Assembly: GCF_004309355.1 (NCBI RefSeq)
Contig: NZ_BJCC01000012.1
Coordinates: forward strand, 62,001-126,000
Length of the DNA stretch: 64,000 bases
DNA from: Enterococcus florum
GTDB taxonomy: Bacteria > Bacillota > Bacilli > Lactobacillales > Enterococcaceae
Direction: 5' to 3'
The position numbers were made by a program, and so were the translations under genes. Under the pieces are notes generated by a model. The model saw nothing but the letters and a program-made list of their open reading frames with translations. It was not told the DNA's origin and made no database searches. Below, in pieces: positions 1 through 9,383 of this stretch (the stretch's first letter is position 1; each line of letters starts with the position of its first letter).

Positions 1-372
1 ATTGTGACCTTCCCAGCTCCAGATGATCCCGGAAAGAATTACATCAAACGGGTGATTGGACTTCCAGGGGATACGATCGAATACAAAAACGACCAATTAT
101 ATGTAAACGGCGAAGCCACTGATGAACCGTATCTAAATGAGTTTAAAAGTCAGTTGACGGATGGACAGCCATTGACCAATGATTTCAATCTGCGGCAGTT
201 GTTTGGAGCAGAAAAGGTTCCCGAAGGACAAGTTTTTGTACTAGGCGACAATCGCCGCATTTCGAAGGATAGCCGGATCATTGGAATGATCCAAGAAGAC
301 AAGATTATGGCGGATGTCAAATTTGTTTTCTGGCCAATTTGGCCAAATAATCGAATTGGGACCGTAGACTAG
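1..372 (+). CDS. lepB: Signal peptidase I, C-terminal part (5' end outside window)
   Basis: Membrane-bound serine protease that removes signal peptides from exported proteins; only the last 123 residues are inside the window. The catalytic Lys box (YIKRVIGLPGD) and the conserved GDNR..SKDSR box near the C-terminus are both present, so the family call is secure. The catalytic Ser and the N-terminal anchor must lie upstream. The frame is open from base 1, so the GTG at position 4 is not the real start. A hairpin terminator overlaps the stop codon and separates it from rexB. Confidence 0.93.
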   Translation: MVTFPAPDDPGKNYIKRVIGLPGDTIEYKNDQLYVNGEATDEPYLNEFKSQLTDGQPLTNDFNLRQLFGAEKVPEGQVFVLGDNRRISKDSRIIGMIQEDKIMADVKFVFWPIWPNNRIGTVD

Positions 373-392
373 CTGAAAAGCTGGTCTTTTTT
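367..392 (+). terminator. Rho-independent terminator of signal peptidase gene
   Basis: Stem GACTAGC/GCTGGTC with a 6-nt loop followed by a T tract; it overlaps the stop codon of the signal peptidase gene. A TATAAT hexamer follows at 395-400 and may be the -10 element for rexB, but I see no good -35. Confidence 0.8.
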
Positions 393-440
393 GTTATAAT
401 AAATAATGGAACCATTCATTGAAGAAATGAGGGAGAAATT

Positions 441-3400
441 ATGTCTTTACAATTTTTGATTGGTACAGGACACAACGATCGTCAAACCAAGATGATCGAT
501 ACAGCAAACGAATGGCTAAAAGCAGATGAAGCGCACAAAGTGTTCTTTATCGTGCCTAACTATAATAAATTCGAGCAGGAAATCACGCTTTTGAAACAAA
601 TGAAGCAGGAGGAAGGTGTCTTCAGCTCATTGTCAGCACAGGTGTTCAGTTTCAATCGACTCGCGTGGTATTTTTTGCAAAAAGAAGGAAAGATTCCTGG
701 CAACGTTCTGTCAGAAGCTGGGAATGCCATGATCCTTCGCCAAGTCTTGCAGGAGCAGCGAGAGAAACTGCTGATCTTTCGAGGGGAGACGACGAAGACT
801 GGTTTCATTCAGCAGCTCATCCATTTCTATCAGGAAATGCAGATCGGCAATGTTGCTGTAGAAGACTTGACTAAGCTCCAAGGCAAGCAGCAGGATCAAC
901 GCTTAAAGCTTAGTGACTTGCAGCGAATCTACCGAGAATATGAAGCAGCATTGTTGCAGTATCAAGTGAAGAATGAAGATCCGTTGTTACTGCTGCAGGA
1001 AAATTTAGCACACCGGAAACTGGAAAATGTTTTCTTCATCGTCAGCGGGTTCGCCCGTTTTAATGCTCGAGAGCTGCAGGTGCTGAATCAATTAATGACC
1101 TGTGGACACCTGATGGTTTCACTGGAATTGGATCGGGGGTTTCCCAATGACGAACCGCACCCGCTGCATCTTTTTGCGGACAGCGGAAAGACGTATTTCC
1201 AGTTGAAACAGCTTGCGGATCAGCAAAAGATTCCAGTCAGACAGGATCTAAAGGCATTAGAAAGCCAAAATGCTTTTCGCCAAGTCAACCATTTTTGGCA
1301 AGGGAAAAAGGTCGAACCACTCACAGAGCAGAATACTGTCAGTATCTGGCAGCACACGACTGTAGCGGACGAAGTACGTCATGTCGGAAACGAGATTCGG
1401 TGTTTAGTAGCAGAAAAAGGGTATCGTTACAAAGATATTCAAGTCTTAGTACGTGAATTTTCCAGCTACAGCCATATTTTGCCTTTTTTGTTTGAACAAT
1501 TGGAAATTCCTTTTTATTTAGATGAAACCCAAATGATGGTCAGCCATCCATTGGTCGAATTTTTACAGTCGCTGTTTTTGTTGGATCAGTATCATTATCG
1601 AATCAATGATGTGTTTCGTTTACTGAGAACGGAGCTTTATGCGCCTGAATCATCGACAGAGCAGTCAATGTCGATAGAGCAATGGCGTGAACAAGTCGAC
1701 CAAACAGAAAATGTCTGTTTGGCTTATAATTTTCGAGGGAGCTATTGGACGAAAGAAGAAGATTGGATCTTCGTCGATTACGATTTTGAAGAAGAAGCCT
1801 TTAAAGATGCGAGTGATCTGCAGCTTCTCTCCAATCAGGTGCGCCGCTCAGTTCAGACGCTTGTGCCTCGGTTTTTCAAACAGATCAAACAGGCTGCAAC
1901 AGGAATGGAAGCAGCAAAATGCTTCTATCAATTTTTACAACAAGCAGGTGTTGACCGTCAATTGCTGGTTTGGCGCGATCAGGCGGTAGCAGCGGGTGAA
2001 CTGGAAAAGGCTCGCAATCACGAACAAACCTGGCAAGCGCTTATGGACCTGTTGGATGAATACATGTTGATATATGGCAATAGCGAGTTCATTTGGAAAG
2101 AATTTCAAGAAATCTTTTTAGCAGGTCTAGTCAATCTCTCTTATGGAAAGATTCCAACTACGATTGATCAGGTCAAGATCAATAATCTGGAGCTGGCTCG
2201 TGTCGATCAGGCGAAGGTCACCTTTGCGATCGGGTTGAATGAGCAAGTCTTTCCGTCTCGCTTCGATGACCGAGGATTGCTGTCGCCCGAAGAAAGAGAA
2301 GGAATCAACGCAGAATTAGGGGAAGGAAAGTTTTTGCCAGAATCGAACAGCTCAAATGTGATTCGAGAGCCTTTTTTGGCCTACAATGTCTTTTTATCGG
2401 CATGTGACAAGCTTTATCTTTCAGCGGCTGCAACGATCGATGGAGAGAAGGAGACTGCTATTTCTCCATTTATTCGTCGTTTAAGCCAAGGATTGTCGAT
2501 TCCAGTCAACATGATCCCAGCTTTGTCCTTGCAGGAGGGACCGCAGGAGCATTTAGGATCTTTGCGAACGTTACTGTCTGATTTGATTTTACTGAATCGC
2601 TTAGCGCTTGATGAAGGCCAGCCGATGCTTTCCAGCTGGCGGCAATTACTGCATTTTTTAGAGACGACCGCTTTTGGCGAATTGACTAAACGAGTCTTCT
2701 CTAGTTTGCAAGCATTGAACATTCCAAGAGATCTGCAACCGAAGACGGCCGAAAAGCTGTATGGTAAAAACCTCTATGTTTCGGTGTCACGGATCGAAAA
2801 TTTTTACAACTGCCAATATAAGTATTTTGCACAATTTGGACTTGGTTTAAAAGAACGCACGATCTATGGGTTGACATCTGCTGCAGCGGGAGATTTCTAC
2901 CATGAAGCATTGGATCGTTTTTTCCGAATGTTGACCGAACAAAAAATGAACCTGACCAGTTTGACCGAAGAACAGCGAACGATGCTTGCTGACCAAGTGC
3001 TCAAGGAGATCTTTGGTGAGACTAAGTTCCAAATCCTGTCGAGCTCTGCACGAATGAATTATATCCGCTATCAATTGTCGCAAACAATCCAAAAGGTCAG
3101 CTGGGGATTGGCGCAGCAAAGCTTGCGAACCAATTTCAAACCTTATCAGACAGAAGTTTTGTTTGGGTCGATCGCCGGGGAGAAAGGTATACCTGGGATT
3201 CAATTGCCGCTGAAGAATGACGGGGAGTTGGCCGTTCGCGGGAAAATCGACCGAATGGATCAACTTCATGGCGAAAAGGCCGACTGGTTGAGTGTGATCG
3301 ATTACAAGTCAAGCGCCCGCAGCTTTACTATCACTGATACTTATTATGGGATCGCTATGCAGCTGATCACGTATTTAGATGTTGCCCTACAAGACATGAA

Positions 3401-3914
3401 TCTGATCAGCGGAAAAAACATCAAGCCTGCAGGGGCTTACTACCTGCATGTTCATAATCCGGTCTTGACTGATGGAACAAATATTGAACGAGATACCTTG
3501 AAGGCTTACAAATACGATGGGCTGTTCACAAAGGACCCTCAGCTGTTTTCTGATATGGATCATTCATTGCAAGAAAAAGAGAATTCGCTGCTGTTCCCGA
3601 TCAGAAAAGATGCCAAAGGACAGCTGGCACCTGCAGGACCATCCAAAGAGAAGTTTTATGAAGAAGCTGAAATAGAGGTGCTGAGAGACTACAACAGGAA
3701 GAAAATCCAAGAGGCAGGAAACGACATCGTTTCAGGAGAAATCAAACTAAATCCGGCATTTAAAGATACAAAGCGGATCGCTTGTCAGTATTGTCCATTC
3801 CGCAGCGTCTGCAAATTTGATGTGATGCTGAAGGAAAACAATTATCATCGACTGGAGCAGTTGACGAAGGAAGAAGCACTCAAACGAATGGAGGAAGACT
3901 TACATGACAACTAA
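441..3914 (+). CDS. rexB: ATP-dependent helicase/nuclease subunit RexB (AddB)
   Basis: Second subunit of the RexAB/AddAB helicase-nuclease that resects double-strand breaks and feeds RecA-dependent recombination. At 1157 residues it has the usual length. The C-terminal nuclease motif DYK is at about 954-956, and the four cysteines of the AddB iron-sulfur cluster are at about 791, 1115, 1118 and 1124. The N-terminus (LIGTGHNDRQTK) lacks the GKS/T of a Walker A loop, as is typical of the RexB branch in streptococci and enterococci, so only the partner is expected to hydrolyse ATP. The ATG follows AGGGAGA. The 3' end overlaps rexA by 11 bp, which indicates translational coupling. Confidence 0.96.
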   Translation: MSLQFLIGTGHNDRQTKMIDTANEWLKADEAHKVFFIVPNYNKFEQEITLLKQMKQEEGVFSSLSAQVFSFNRLAWYFLQKEGKIPGNVLSEAGNAMILRQVLQEQREKLLIFRGETTKTGFIQQLIHFYQEMQIGNVAVEDLTKLQGKQQDQRLKLSDLQRIYREYEAALLQYQVKNEDPLLLLQENLAHRKLENVFFIVSGFARFNARELQVLNQLMTCGHLMVSLELDRGFPNDEPHPLHLFADSGKTYFQLKQLADQQKIPVRQDLKALESQNAFRQVNHFWQGKKVEPLTEQNTVSIWQHTTVADEVRHVGNEIRCLVAEKGYRYKDIQVLVREFSSYSHILPFLFEQLEIPFYLDETQMMVSHPLVEFLQSLFLLDQYHYRINDVFRLLRTELYAPESSTEQSMSIEQWREQVDQTENVCLAYNFRGSYWTKEEDWIFVDYDFEEEAFKDASDLQLLSNQVRRSVQTLVPRFFKQIKQAATGMEAAKCFYQFLQQAGVDRQLLVWRDQAVAAGELEKARNHEQTWQALMDLLDEYMLIYGNSEFIWKEFQEIFLAGLVNLSYGKIPTTIDQVKINNLELARVDQAKVTFAIGLNEQVFPSRFDDRGLLSPEEREGINAELGEGKFLPESNSSNVIREPFLAYNVFLSACDKLYLSAAATIDGEKETAISPFIRRLSQGLSIPVNMIPALSLQEGPQEHLGSLRTLLSDLILLNRLALDEGQPMLSSWRQLLHFLETTAFGELTKRVFSSLQALNIPRDLQPKTAEKLYGKNLYVSVSRIENFYNCQYKYFAQFGLGLKERTIYGLTSAAAGDFYHEALDRFFRMLTEQKMNLTSLTEEQRTMLADQVLKEIFGETKFQILSSSARMNYIRYQLSQTIQKVSWGLAQQSLRTNFKPYQTEVLFGSIAGEKGIPGIQLPLKNDGELAVRGKIDRMDQLHGEKADWLSVIDYKSSARSFTITDTYYGIAMQLITYLDVALQDMNLISGKNIKPAGAYYLHVHNPVLTDGTNIERDTLKAYKYDGLFTKDPQLFSDMDHSLQEKENSLLFPIRKDAKGQLAPAGPSKEKFYEEAEIEVLRDYNRKKIQEAGNDIVSGEIKLNPAFKDTKRIACQYCPFRSVCKFDVMLKENNYHRLEQLTKEEALKRMEEDLHDN

Positions 3915-6900
3915 CCATCCGATCCCTCCAAAGGCACCAAATGAAATGTATACAGACGCTCAGTGGCAGGCGATTTACGATCGCGGGGACAATTTGCTGG
4001 TCTCTGCTTCTGCCGGTTCTGGAAAGACGGCGGTTCTAGTGCGCAGAGTGATCGAAAAAATCAAACGCCAGCGTTTATCCGTTGACGAATTGCTAGTAGT
4101 GACGTTTACAGAAGCGGCCGCCAGTGAGATGAAGGAACGAGTACAACAGGCGCTGCAGGAAGCCATTAATGAAGAAACCGATCAGCAGCTGAAAAATCAT
4201 TTTACACGTCAATTGACCTTGTTGCCGATGGCGAATATCTCTACGCTGCATTCCTTTTGCTCAAAGGTGATCCAACGGTTTTTCTATTTGATCGACTTAG
4301 ATCCGAGCTATCGAATGCTGACGGATGCGACAGAAACGATTCTCTTAAAAGAGGATGTGTGGGATGAGCTGCGTGAAGAATCGTATGAAGAAAATCAAGA
4401 GATCTTCTATCGTTTAACAGAAAATTTTTCAAATGACCGCAGTGACCTTGGGCTAGAAACACTGATTCTCTCCATGTATGAATTTGCTCGGGCGAACCCA
4501 GATCCTTTTTCTTGGCTGGATTCTCTATTGAAAAATTATGCTGTAGAAGATTTGACAAAGTCTCGATTGTATCGAGACAGTTTACGCCCGCAATTGATCC
4601 AAACAGTTCAAGGAGCTGTCGATGCATACCAGGAAATCAAACGCAGCAGCGAAGCAATCGAAGAACTAAAAAAAATCTATGTAATCGCGGAAACAGAAGG
4701 GAAAAATTGTGAATCGCTGCTTCATTATCTGGAAAAGGATCAGCTGAATCAAGCCTATGAGTGGTTTGACCAATTGAATTTTCCGACCTTTCCTACTCCA
4801 CGTAAAAAAGAAGTCAAAGAGCTTTACGAAGAAGAGATCGAAACGGCGAAAGAGTTCCGACAATCCGCCAAAGATGAACTTACTCAGCTGAAAAAGAGTT
4901 TTTTCAATGCGTCACCTGAAGAACAGATCGAACGCTTAAAACAGGCCTATCCAATCGTTGAGGAATTGATCCGTGTTGAAAAACTATTTATTCAACGATA
5001 TTCAGAGAAGAAGCGGGAAAAGGGGTTGTTGGATTTCAATGATCTAGAACATTTTACCTTACAGATTTTACAGCAGGAAGTTGACGGCGAACACCCTGCA
5101 GAAATTCATTATCGCCAGCGTTTCAAAGAAGTGCTGGTAGATGAGTACCAAGATATCAATCAGCTGCAAGAAACCATCCTGCGTAAACTTGCCGATCCAA
5201 ATCCGGAAAATGGCAACCTGTTTATGGTGGGAGATGTCAAGCAATCAATATACGGATTTCGCCTGGCCGATCCAACGTTGTTTATCAAGAAATACCACGA
5301 TTTCGCCGAGCAAAAAGCAGGGCGTCGCATTGTTCTGGCTGAAAACTTCCGGTCACGCAAAGAGGTCTTGGATTTTACAAATCTGATTTTTAAGCAGCTG
5401 ATGGACCAAGATTTAGGTCAAATCGAATACGATCAGGAAGCCGAATTAATCAACGGATTTTCTGGGTTCCCCGTTTCTGACCAGTTTGATGTTGAGTTGA
5501 TGATCTATGAAAAGGATTTAGAAACACCTGAGTGGATCGAAGATAAAGCAACGGGAGAGATCTTCATGGTCGCTAATAAGATTCGTCAGTTGATTGCTGA
5601 CGGTTTTGAAGTGTATGACAAGAAACAAAAGGCGATGCGCCCCGTGAAATACCAGGATATCGTCTTATTAACCCCAACTAAGGGAAATAATTTGACCATC
5701 TTAGAGGTTTTTAAACAGCTGGATATTCCTTTAGCGATCAATGATACGCAAAATTACTTTCAATCGACAGAGCTGCGGGTGATGATCGCCCTGTTACAGA
5801 TCATCGATAATCCTTATCAGGATATTCCTTTAGCAGCTGTTTTACGATCACCGATTGTTGGCTTGGCGGAAGAGGAACTGGCACAGATTCGTTTAGCTTT
5901 GCCGAAAAAGGAGTATTATCGTGCTGTCAAACGGTATATACAAGAAAATGATAATACAATCACACAGAAACTGACAGCCTTCATGCAACAGTTTCTGCAA
6001 TGGCGTGAAGATTCCCGACGCGAGGATCTAGCGGATCTTTTGACTAAAATTTATAATGAAACAGCCTATTTAGATTATGTGCTGGGAATGCCAGCGGGCA
6101 GACAGCGCCATGCAAATCTGTTAGCGTTAGTAGAGCGAGCAAAGGATTACGAACGCAGCAGCTTCCGCGGCTTATACCAGTTTATTCGCTTCATTGAAAA
6201 AATGCAGGAAAAAGACAAGGATCTGGCAGAACCGCAAAGTCAGGAAATCTCCGATGCAGTAAGGGTCATGACGATCCATGCCAGCAAAGGATTGGAGTTT
6301 CCAGTGGTTTTCTTGATGGATATGAGCAAAGCCTTCAACCTGACTGACACACGTCGAAGCTATACCTTCGATGAAAAAACGGGGATCGGCGTCAAATATT
6401 TGACGCCAGACACACGTGTAAGGGTCAATACACTGGCTTTTGATGCAGTCCAACAACAAAATCTTCGCAAATTGTTATCCGAAGAAATGCGTAAGCTTTA
6501 CGTTGCACTGACCAGAGCTGAACAAAAATTGTTCCTAGTCGGGTCGTATAAACATAAAGAAGAAGCGTTGAAAAAATGGAGTTTAGCAGGAACGAGTCAT
6601 GGTCTGGTTCTTTCAGCCAATCTCAGAAAAAGCGGAACATTCCTAGATTGGGTTGGACAAGCATTATTTCGTCATCCATTGATGGAGAAGTACCAGACGG
6701 AATATCCAATAGATAAACAACCCGAGTTGATTCATCATCCAGCAATTTTCTCGATCCATTTTTATGCACCGAATCAAATTGCCGAAGCGATGCAAGAATT
6801 TGTTACAGGAAAAAAGACTGAAGTGATGATCACAGATCCGCAAGAGGATGTAACTGAGTTGAAAAAACGTCTGACCTTCACCTATCCTTATGAAGAAGCG

Positions 6901-7599
6901 ACGATGACGACCAGTTATCAATCCGTTTCGGAGCTGAAACGAATGTATGATGATCCTGACAATCAAACGACGATCCCTCTTCGTCCTTCTGAGGCAGCGG
7001 AGTTGCAGACGAATCAATACAGGTTTACAGAGGATCGTTTTAATGGTCCGAGATTTTTAGAAACGGCTGCAGAACTTTCTAGCACAGAGATAGGAACAGC
7101 AACCCATTTAGTTATGCAATTGATTCCGCTTGATCGCAAGCCGACAGAGGAAAGCCTTCGTCAACTGATCGAAGCGTTGACTGCCAGCCAAACGATCACT
7201 AAGGAGTTGGCTGAGGCTATTGAGGTCGATCGGTTGCTGGAGTTCTTTGACAGCTCGCTAGGAAAACTGATTTTGGATAATCCCGAACTGGTTCATCGAG
7301 AGGAACCCTTCGCCATGCTGCTGCCCGCTAAACAGGTATTCTCTGATTATCCTGCAGGAGATGAATTGCTGGTGCATGGGATCATTGATGGATTCATCGA
7401 ATTCTCAGATTATTTAGTGCTTTATGACCTGAAGACAGATCATTTTTACGAAGCAAGGGAAGCACAATTGATTGAGCGTTATCGCGGTCAGTTGAATCTT
7501 TATAAAGAAGCACTGGAAAAAGCCAAGGACAAACCAGTTGGTTCGCTGAACCTGGTTTTTCTCAGAGGCAATAAAATCATTGACCTTTTAGAGGATTAA
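3904..7599 (+). CDS. rexA: ATP-dependent helicase/nuclease subunit RexA (AddA)
   Basis: UvrD/PcrA-type superfamily 1 helicase with a C-terminal nuclease, partner of RexB in double-strand-break processing. Motifs appear in order: Walker A SAGSGKT (Lys at about 41), TLHSFC, DFNDLEHF, Walker B VDEYQD (about 413), GDVKQSIYGFR, ENFRSR, TIHASKGLEFPVV and LYVALTRAEQ. The nuclease part carries GTATHLVMQ and DLKTD near the C-terminus. Length 1231 residues is normal. The ATG lies inside the end of rexB, with GGAGGAAG upstream. Confidence 0.97.
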   Translation: MTTNHPIPPKAPNEMYTDAQWQAIYDRGDNLLVSASAGSGKTAVLVRRVIEKIKRQRLSVDELLVVTFTEAAASEMKERVQQALQEAINEETDQQLKNHFTRQLTLLPMANISTLHSFCSKVIQRFFYLIDLDPSYRMLTDATETILLKEDVWDELREESYEENQEIFYRLTENFSNDRSDLGLETLILSMYEFARANPDPFSWLDSLLKNYAVEDLTKSRLYRDSLRPQLIQTVQGAVDAYQEIKRSSEAIEELKKIYVIAETEGKNCESLLHYLEKDQLNQAYEWFDQLNFPTFPTPRKKEVKELYEEEIETAKEFRQSAKDELTQLKKSFFNASPEEQIERLKQAYPIVEELIRVEKLFIQRYSEKKREKGLLDFNDLEHFTLQILQQEVDGEHPAEIHYRQRFKEVLVDEYQDINQLQETILRKLADPNPENGNLFMVGDVKQSIYGFRLADPTLFIKKYHDFAEQKAGRRIVLAENFRSRKEVLDFTNLIFKQLMDQDLGQIEYDQEAELINGFSGFPVSDQFDVELMIYEKDLETPEWIEDKATGEIFMVANKIRQLIADGFEVYDKKQKAMRPVKYQDIVLLTPTKGNNLTILEVFKQLDIPLAINDTQNYFQSTELRVMIALLQIIDNPYQDIPLAAVLRSPIVGLAEEELAQIRLALPKKEYYRAVKRYIQENDNTITQKLTAFMQQFLQWREDSRREDLADLLTKIYNETAYLDYVLGMPAGRQRHANLLALVERAKDYERSSFRGLYQFIRFIEKMQEKDKDLAEPQSQEISDAVRVMTIHASKGLEFPVVFLMDMSKAFNLTDTRRSYTFDEKTGIGVKYLTPDTRVRVNTLAFDAVQQQNLRKLLSEEMRKLYVALTRAEQKLFLVGSYKHKEEALKKWSLAGTSHGLVLSANLRKSGTFLDWVGQALFRHPLMEKYQTEYPIDKQPELIHHPAIFSIHFYAPNQIAEAMQEFVTGKKTEVMITDPQEDVTELKKRLTFTYPYEEATMTTSYQSVSELKRMYDDPDNQTTIPLRPSEAAELQTNQYRFTEDRFNGPRFLETAAELSSTEIGTATHLVMQLIPLDRKPTEESLRQLIEALTASQTITKELAEAIEVDRLLEFFDSSLGKLILDNPELVHREEPFAMLLPAKQVFSDYPAGDELLVHGIIDGFIEFSDYLVLYDLKTDHFYEAREAQLIERYRGQLNLYKEALEKAKDKPVGSLNLVFLRGNKIIDLLED

Positions 7600-7601
7600 G
7601 G

Positions 7602-7657
7602 AATCTGCAAACCAGTAAAGTGGGTTAATCTAAAGAAATCTTAACCACAAGCAGATT
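7602..7657 (+). other. Nested inverted repeat after rexA
   Basis: AATCTGC (7602-7608) pairs with GCAGATT (7651-7657), and inside it GTGGGTTAA (7620-7628) pairs with TTAACCAC (7641-7648) with one bulge. No T tract follows, so it is either a weak rexAB terminator or an operator region for the next gene. Confidence 0.4.
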
Positions 7658-7710
7658 ATACTAATCATTTGTAAGTAATGTGCTATACTTCGTGTAACGA
7701 GGTGAGAAAG

Positions 7711-8055
7711 ATGAAACAGATACAACAAACGGAGTTTTCATTGTGTCCGAAGTTCGAAAAAGGATTTTCGATTCTAGGCAAAAAATGGAATGGATTGATC
7801 ATTGATGTGTTGTTAGAAGAAGGTCCTCAGCGTTTTGTTGATTTGGCGACTAAGATCCCTCACGTCAGCGACCGTGTGTTGGCGGAACGTCTGAGAGAAT
7901 TAGAGTTTGAGGGCTTGCTGCAGCGAGAAGAAGACAGCGAAAGCCAAAAACGATTAGTTTATTGTTTGACGGATAAAGGCAGAGATTTGGATGCAGTCAT
8001 GAAAAATCTTCACCAATGGGGAGAAAAATGGATCACCGAAGAAGAATGTAGTTGA
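7711..8055 (+). CDS. HxlR-family transcriptional regulator
   Basis: Winged-helix DNA-binding protein of the HxlR/DUF24 family, 114 residues. The family signature C-P-x(n)-LGKKW is at the N-terminus, followed by the helix-turn-helix (VSDRVLAERLRELEFEGLL). Cys12 occupies the position used for thiol-stress sensing in YodB- and HypR-type members, so redox sensing is possible but not shown. The open frame extends upstream, but ATG 7711 has the good site GAGGTGAG just before it, whereas the 7678 start does not. A TATACT hexamer is at 7684-7689. No obvious target gene sits next to it; pheS follows in the same direction with its own promoter. Confidence 0.85.
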   Translation: MKQIQQTEFSLCPKFEKGFSILGKKWNGLIIDVLLEEGPQRFVDLATKIPHVSDRVLAERLRELEFEGLLQREEDSESQKRLVYCLTDKGRDLDAVMKNLHQWGEKWITEEECS

Positions 8056-8080
8056 TAAACGCTCCATTTTCTTGTACTAT
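8052..8080 (+). promoter_or_regulatory. pheST promoter
   Basis: TTGATA (8052-8057), a 17-bp spacer, then TACTAT (8075-8080). The -35 overlaps the stop codon of the upstream regulator gene. It drives the T-box leader. Confidence 0.75.
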
Positions 8081-8089
8081 TAAGGAGTT

Positions 8090-8313
8090 CATTAATAAGA
8101 AAAAGCAATGATGGAAACGAGTAATTTTTCGAGCACCTTTTCAGGGAATATCTGCCATAGACTGAAAGCAGATTAAGGGAATGAAAGATGAAGTTCACTT
8201 CCGGAGCTTGTCGCAAGACCGGCGAAAGTCGTTAAACAAGTGAGTGCGCCAATAGGCGAATTAGGATGGTAACGCGAGACCTCGTTCCTTTGATAGGAAT
8301 CGAGGTCTTTTTT
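8090..8313 (+). promoter_or_regulatory. T-box leader of pheST (tRNA-Phe sensing)
   Basis: The leader ends with a T-box sequence AGGATGGTAACGCG (8263-8276), a variant of the usual AGGGTGGTACCGCG. A strong terminator hairpin follows: GACCTCG(TTCC) at 8278-8288 pairs with GGAATCGAGGTC at 8296-8307, then T6. By family knowledge, uncharged tRNA stabilises the antiterminator and allows pheST readthrough. A TTC triplet at 8194-8196, the Phe codon, is the likely specifier, but I could not fold Stem I fully to prove it. Confidence 0.85.
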
Positions 8314-8333
8314 GTGTGGAAAGGAAGAAGAGA

Positions 8334-9377
8334 ATGAGTTTACAAAATCAATTAGAAGAATTGAAGACGCAGACCCTTGCGAAAATAGCTGCCGCTGAGG
8401 AAACGAAAGTGGTCGAGCAGATTCGGGTCGAAACATTAGGAAAAAAGGGACCCATCACTGAGGTACTGCGGGGGATGCGTGATCTATCGGCTGAAGAACG
8501 CCCAAAGGTTGGGGCTTTTGCCAACGAAATTCGCGATCAGCTGACTGCAGCAATCGACCAAAGAAAAGAAGAGCTGACAGAGGCCGCATTAGAAAAAGCT
8601 TTGGTTGAGGAAACGATTGATGTGACATTACCGGGGAAACAGCTTACTAAAGGAACCCGCCATGTTCTCACGCAAGTCATGGAGGAAATCGAGGATATTT
8701 TCGTCGGCATGGGCTATCAAGTGATTGAAGGCTATGAAGTTGAAAGTGATCATTATAATTTTGAGCGGATGAACTTGCCGAAGGATCATCCAGCTCGCGA
8801 CATGCAAGACACGTTTTATATATCGGATGAGGTCTTGATCCGGACTCACACGTCTCCTGTTCAAGCTCGGACCATGGAGAAGCATGACTTTTCTAAAGGA
8901 GCATTGCGAATGATCTCGCCAGGAAAAGTTTTCCGTCGGGATACAGATGATGCCACCCACAGCCATCAATTCCACCAAATCGAGGGGTTAGTCGTAGACA
9001 AAGGCATTACTATGGCGGATCTAAAGGGAACCTTGGAAGTTCTGATCAAAGCGATTTTTGGAGAGGAACGCAGCATTCGTTTGCGCCCAAGCTATTTTCC
9101 GTTCACTGAGCCTTCTGTAGAAGTAGATGTCAGCTGCTTCAAATGCGGCGGGAAAGGTTGTAATGTTTGCAAATACACCGGCTGGATCGAGATTCTAGGT
9201 GCTGGCATGGTTCATCCAGATGTCTTGTCCATGTCAGGGATTGATCCAAAAGAGTATTCTGGATTTGCCTTCGGGATGGGGCCAGATCGTATCTCGATGC
9301 TGAGATATGGTGTCAATGATATTCGAAACTTCTATTTGAACGATATTCGTTTCTTAGAGCAATTCAAGGGGGAGTAA
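8334..9377 (+). CDS. pheS: Phenylalanine-tRNA ligase alpha subunit
   Basis: Catalytic subunit of the alpha2-beta2 enzyme that charges tRNA-Phe in the cytosol. It has the N-terminal coiled-coil arm, then class II synthetase motifs: [12 protein letters not shown], motif 2 [19 protein letters not shown] and motif 3 [17 protein letters not shown] near the C-terminus. At 347 residues it matches the family (B. subtilis about 344). The frame opens earlier at a GTG, but ATG 8334 follows AAGGAAGAAG and gives the expected N-terminus. It is the first gene of the T-box-controlled pheST operon, six bases ahead of pheT. Confidence 0.97.
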   Translation: MSLQNQLEELKTQTLAKIAAAEETKVVEQIRVETLGKKGPITEVLRGMRDLSAEERPKVGAFANEIRDQLTAAIDQRKEELTEAALEKALVEETIDVTLPGKQLTKGTRHVLTQVMEEIEDIFVGMGYQVIEGYEVESDHYNFERMNLPKDHPARDMQDTFYISDEVLIRTHTSPVQARTMEKHDFSKGALRMISPGKVFRRDTDDATHSHQFHQIEGLVVDKGITMADLKGTLEVLIKAIFGEERSIRLRPSYFPFTEPSVEVDVSCFKCGGKGCNVCKYTGWIEILGAGMVHPDVLSMSGIDPKEYSGFAFGMGPDRISMLRYGVNDIRNFYLNDIRFLEQFKGE

Positions 9378-9383
9378 ACACAT

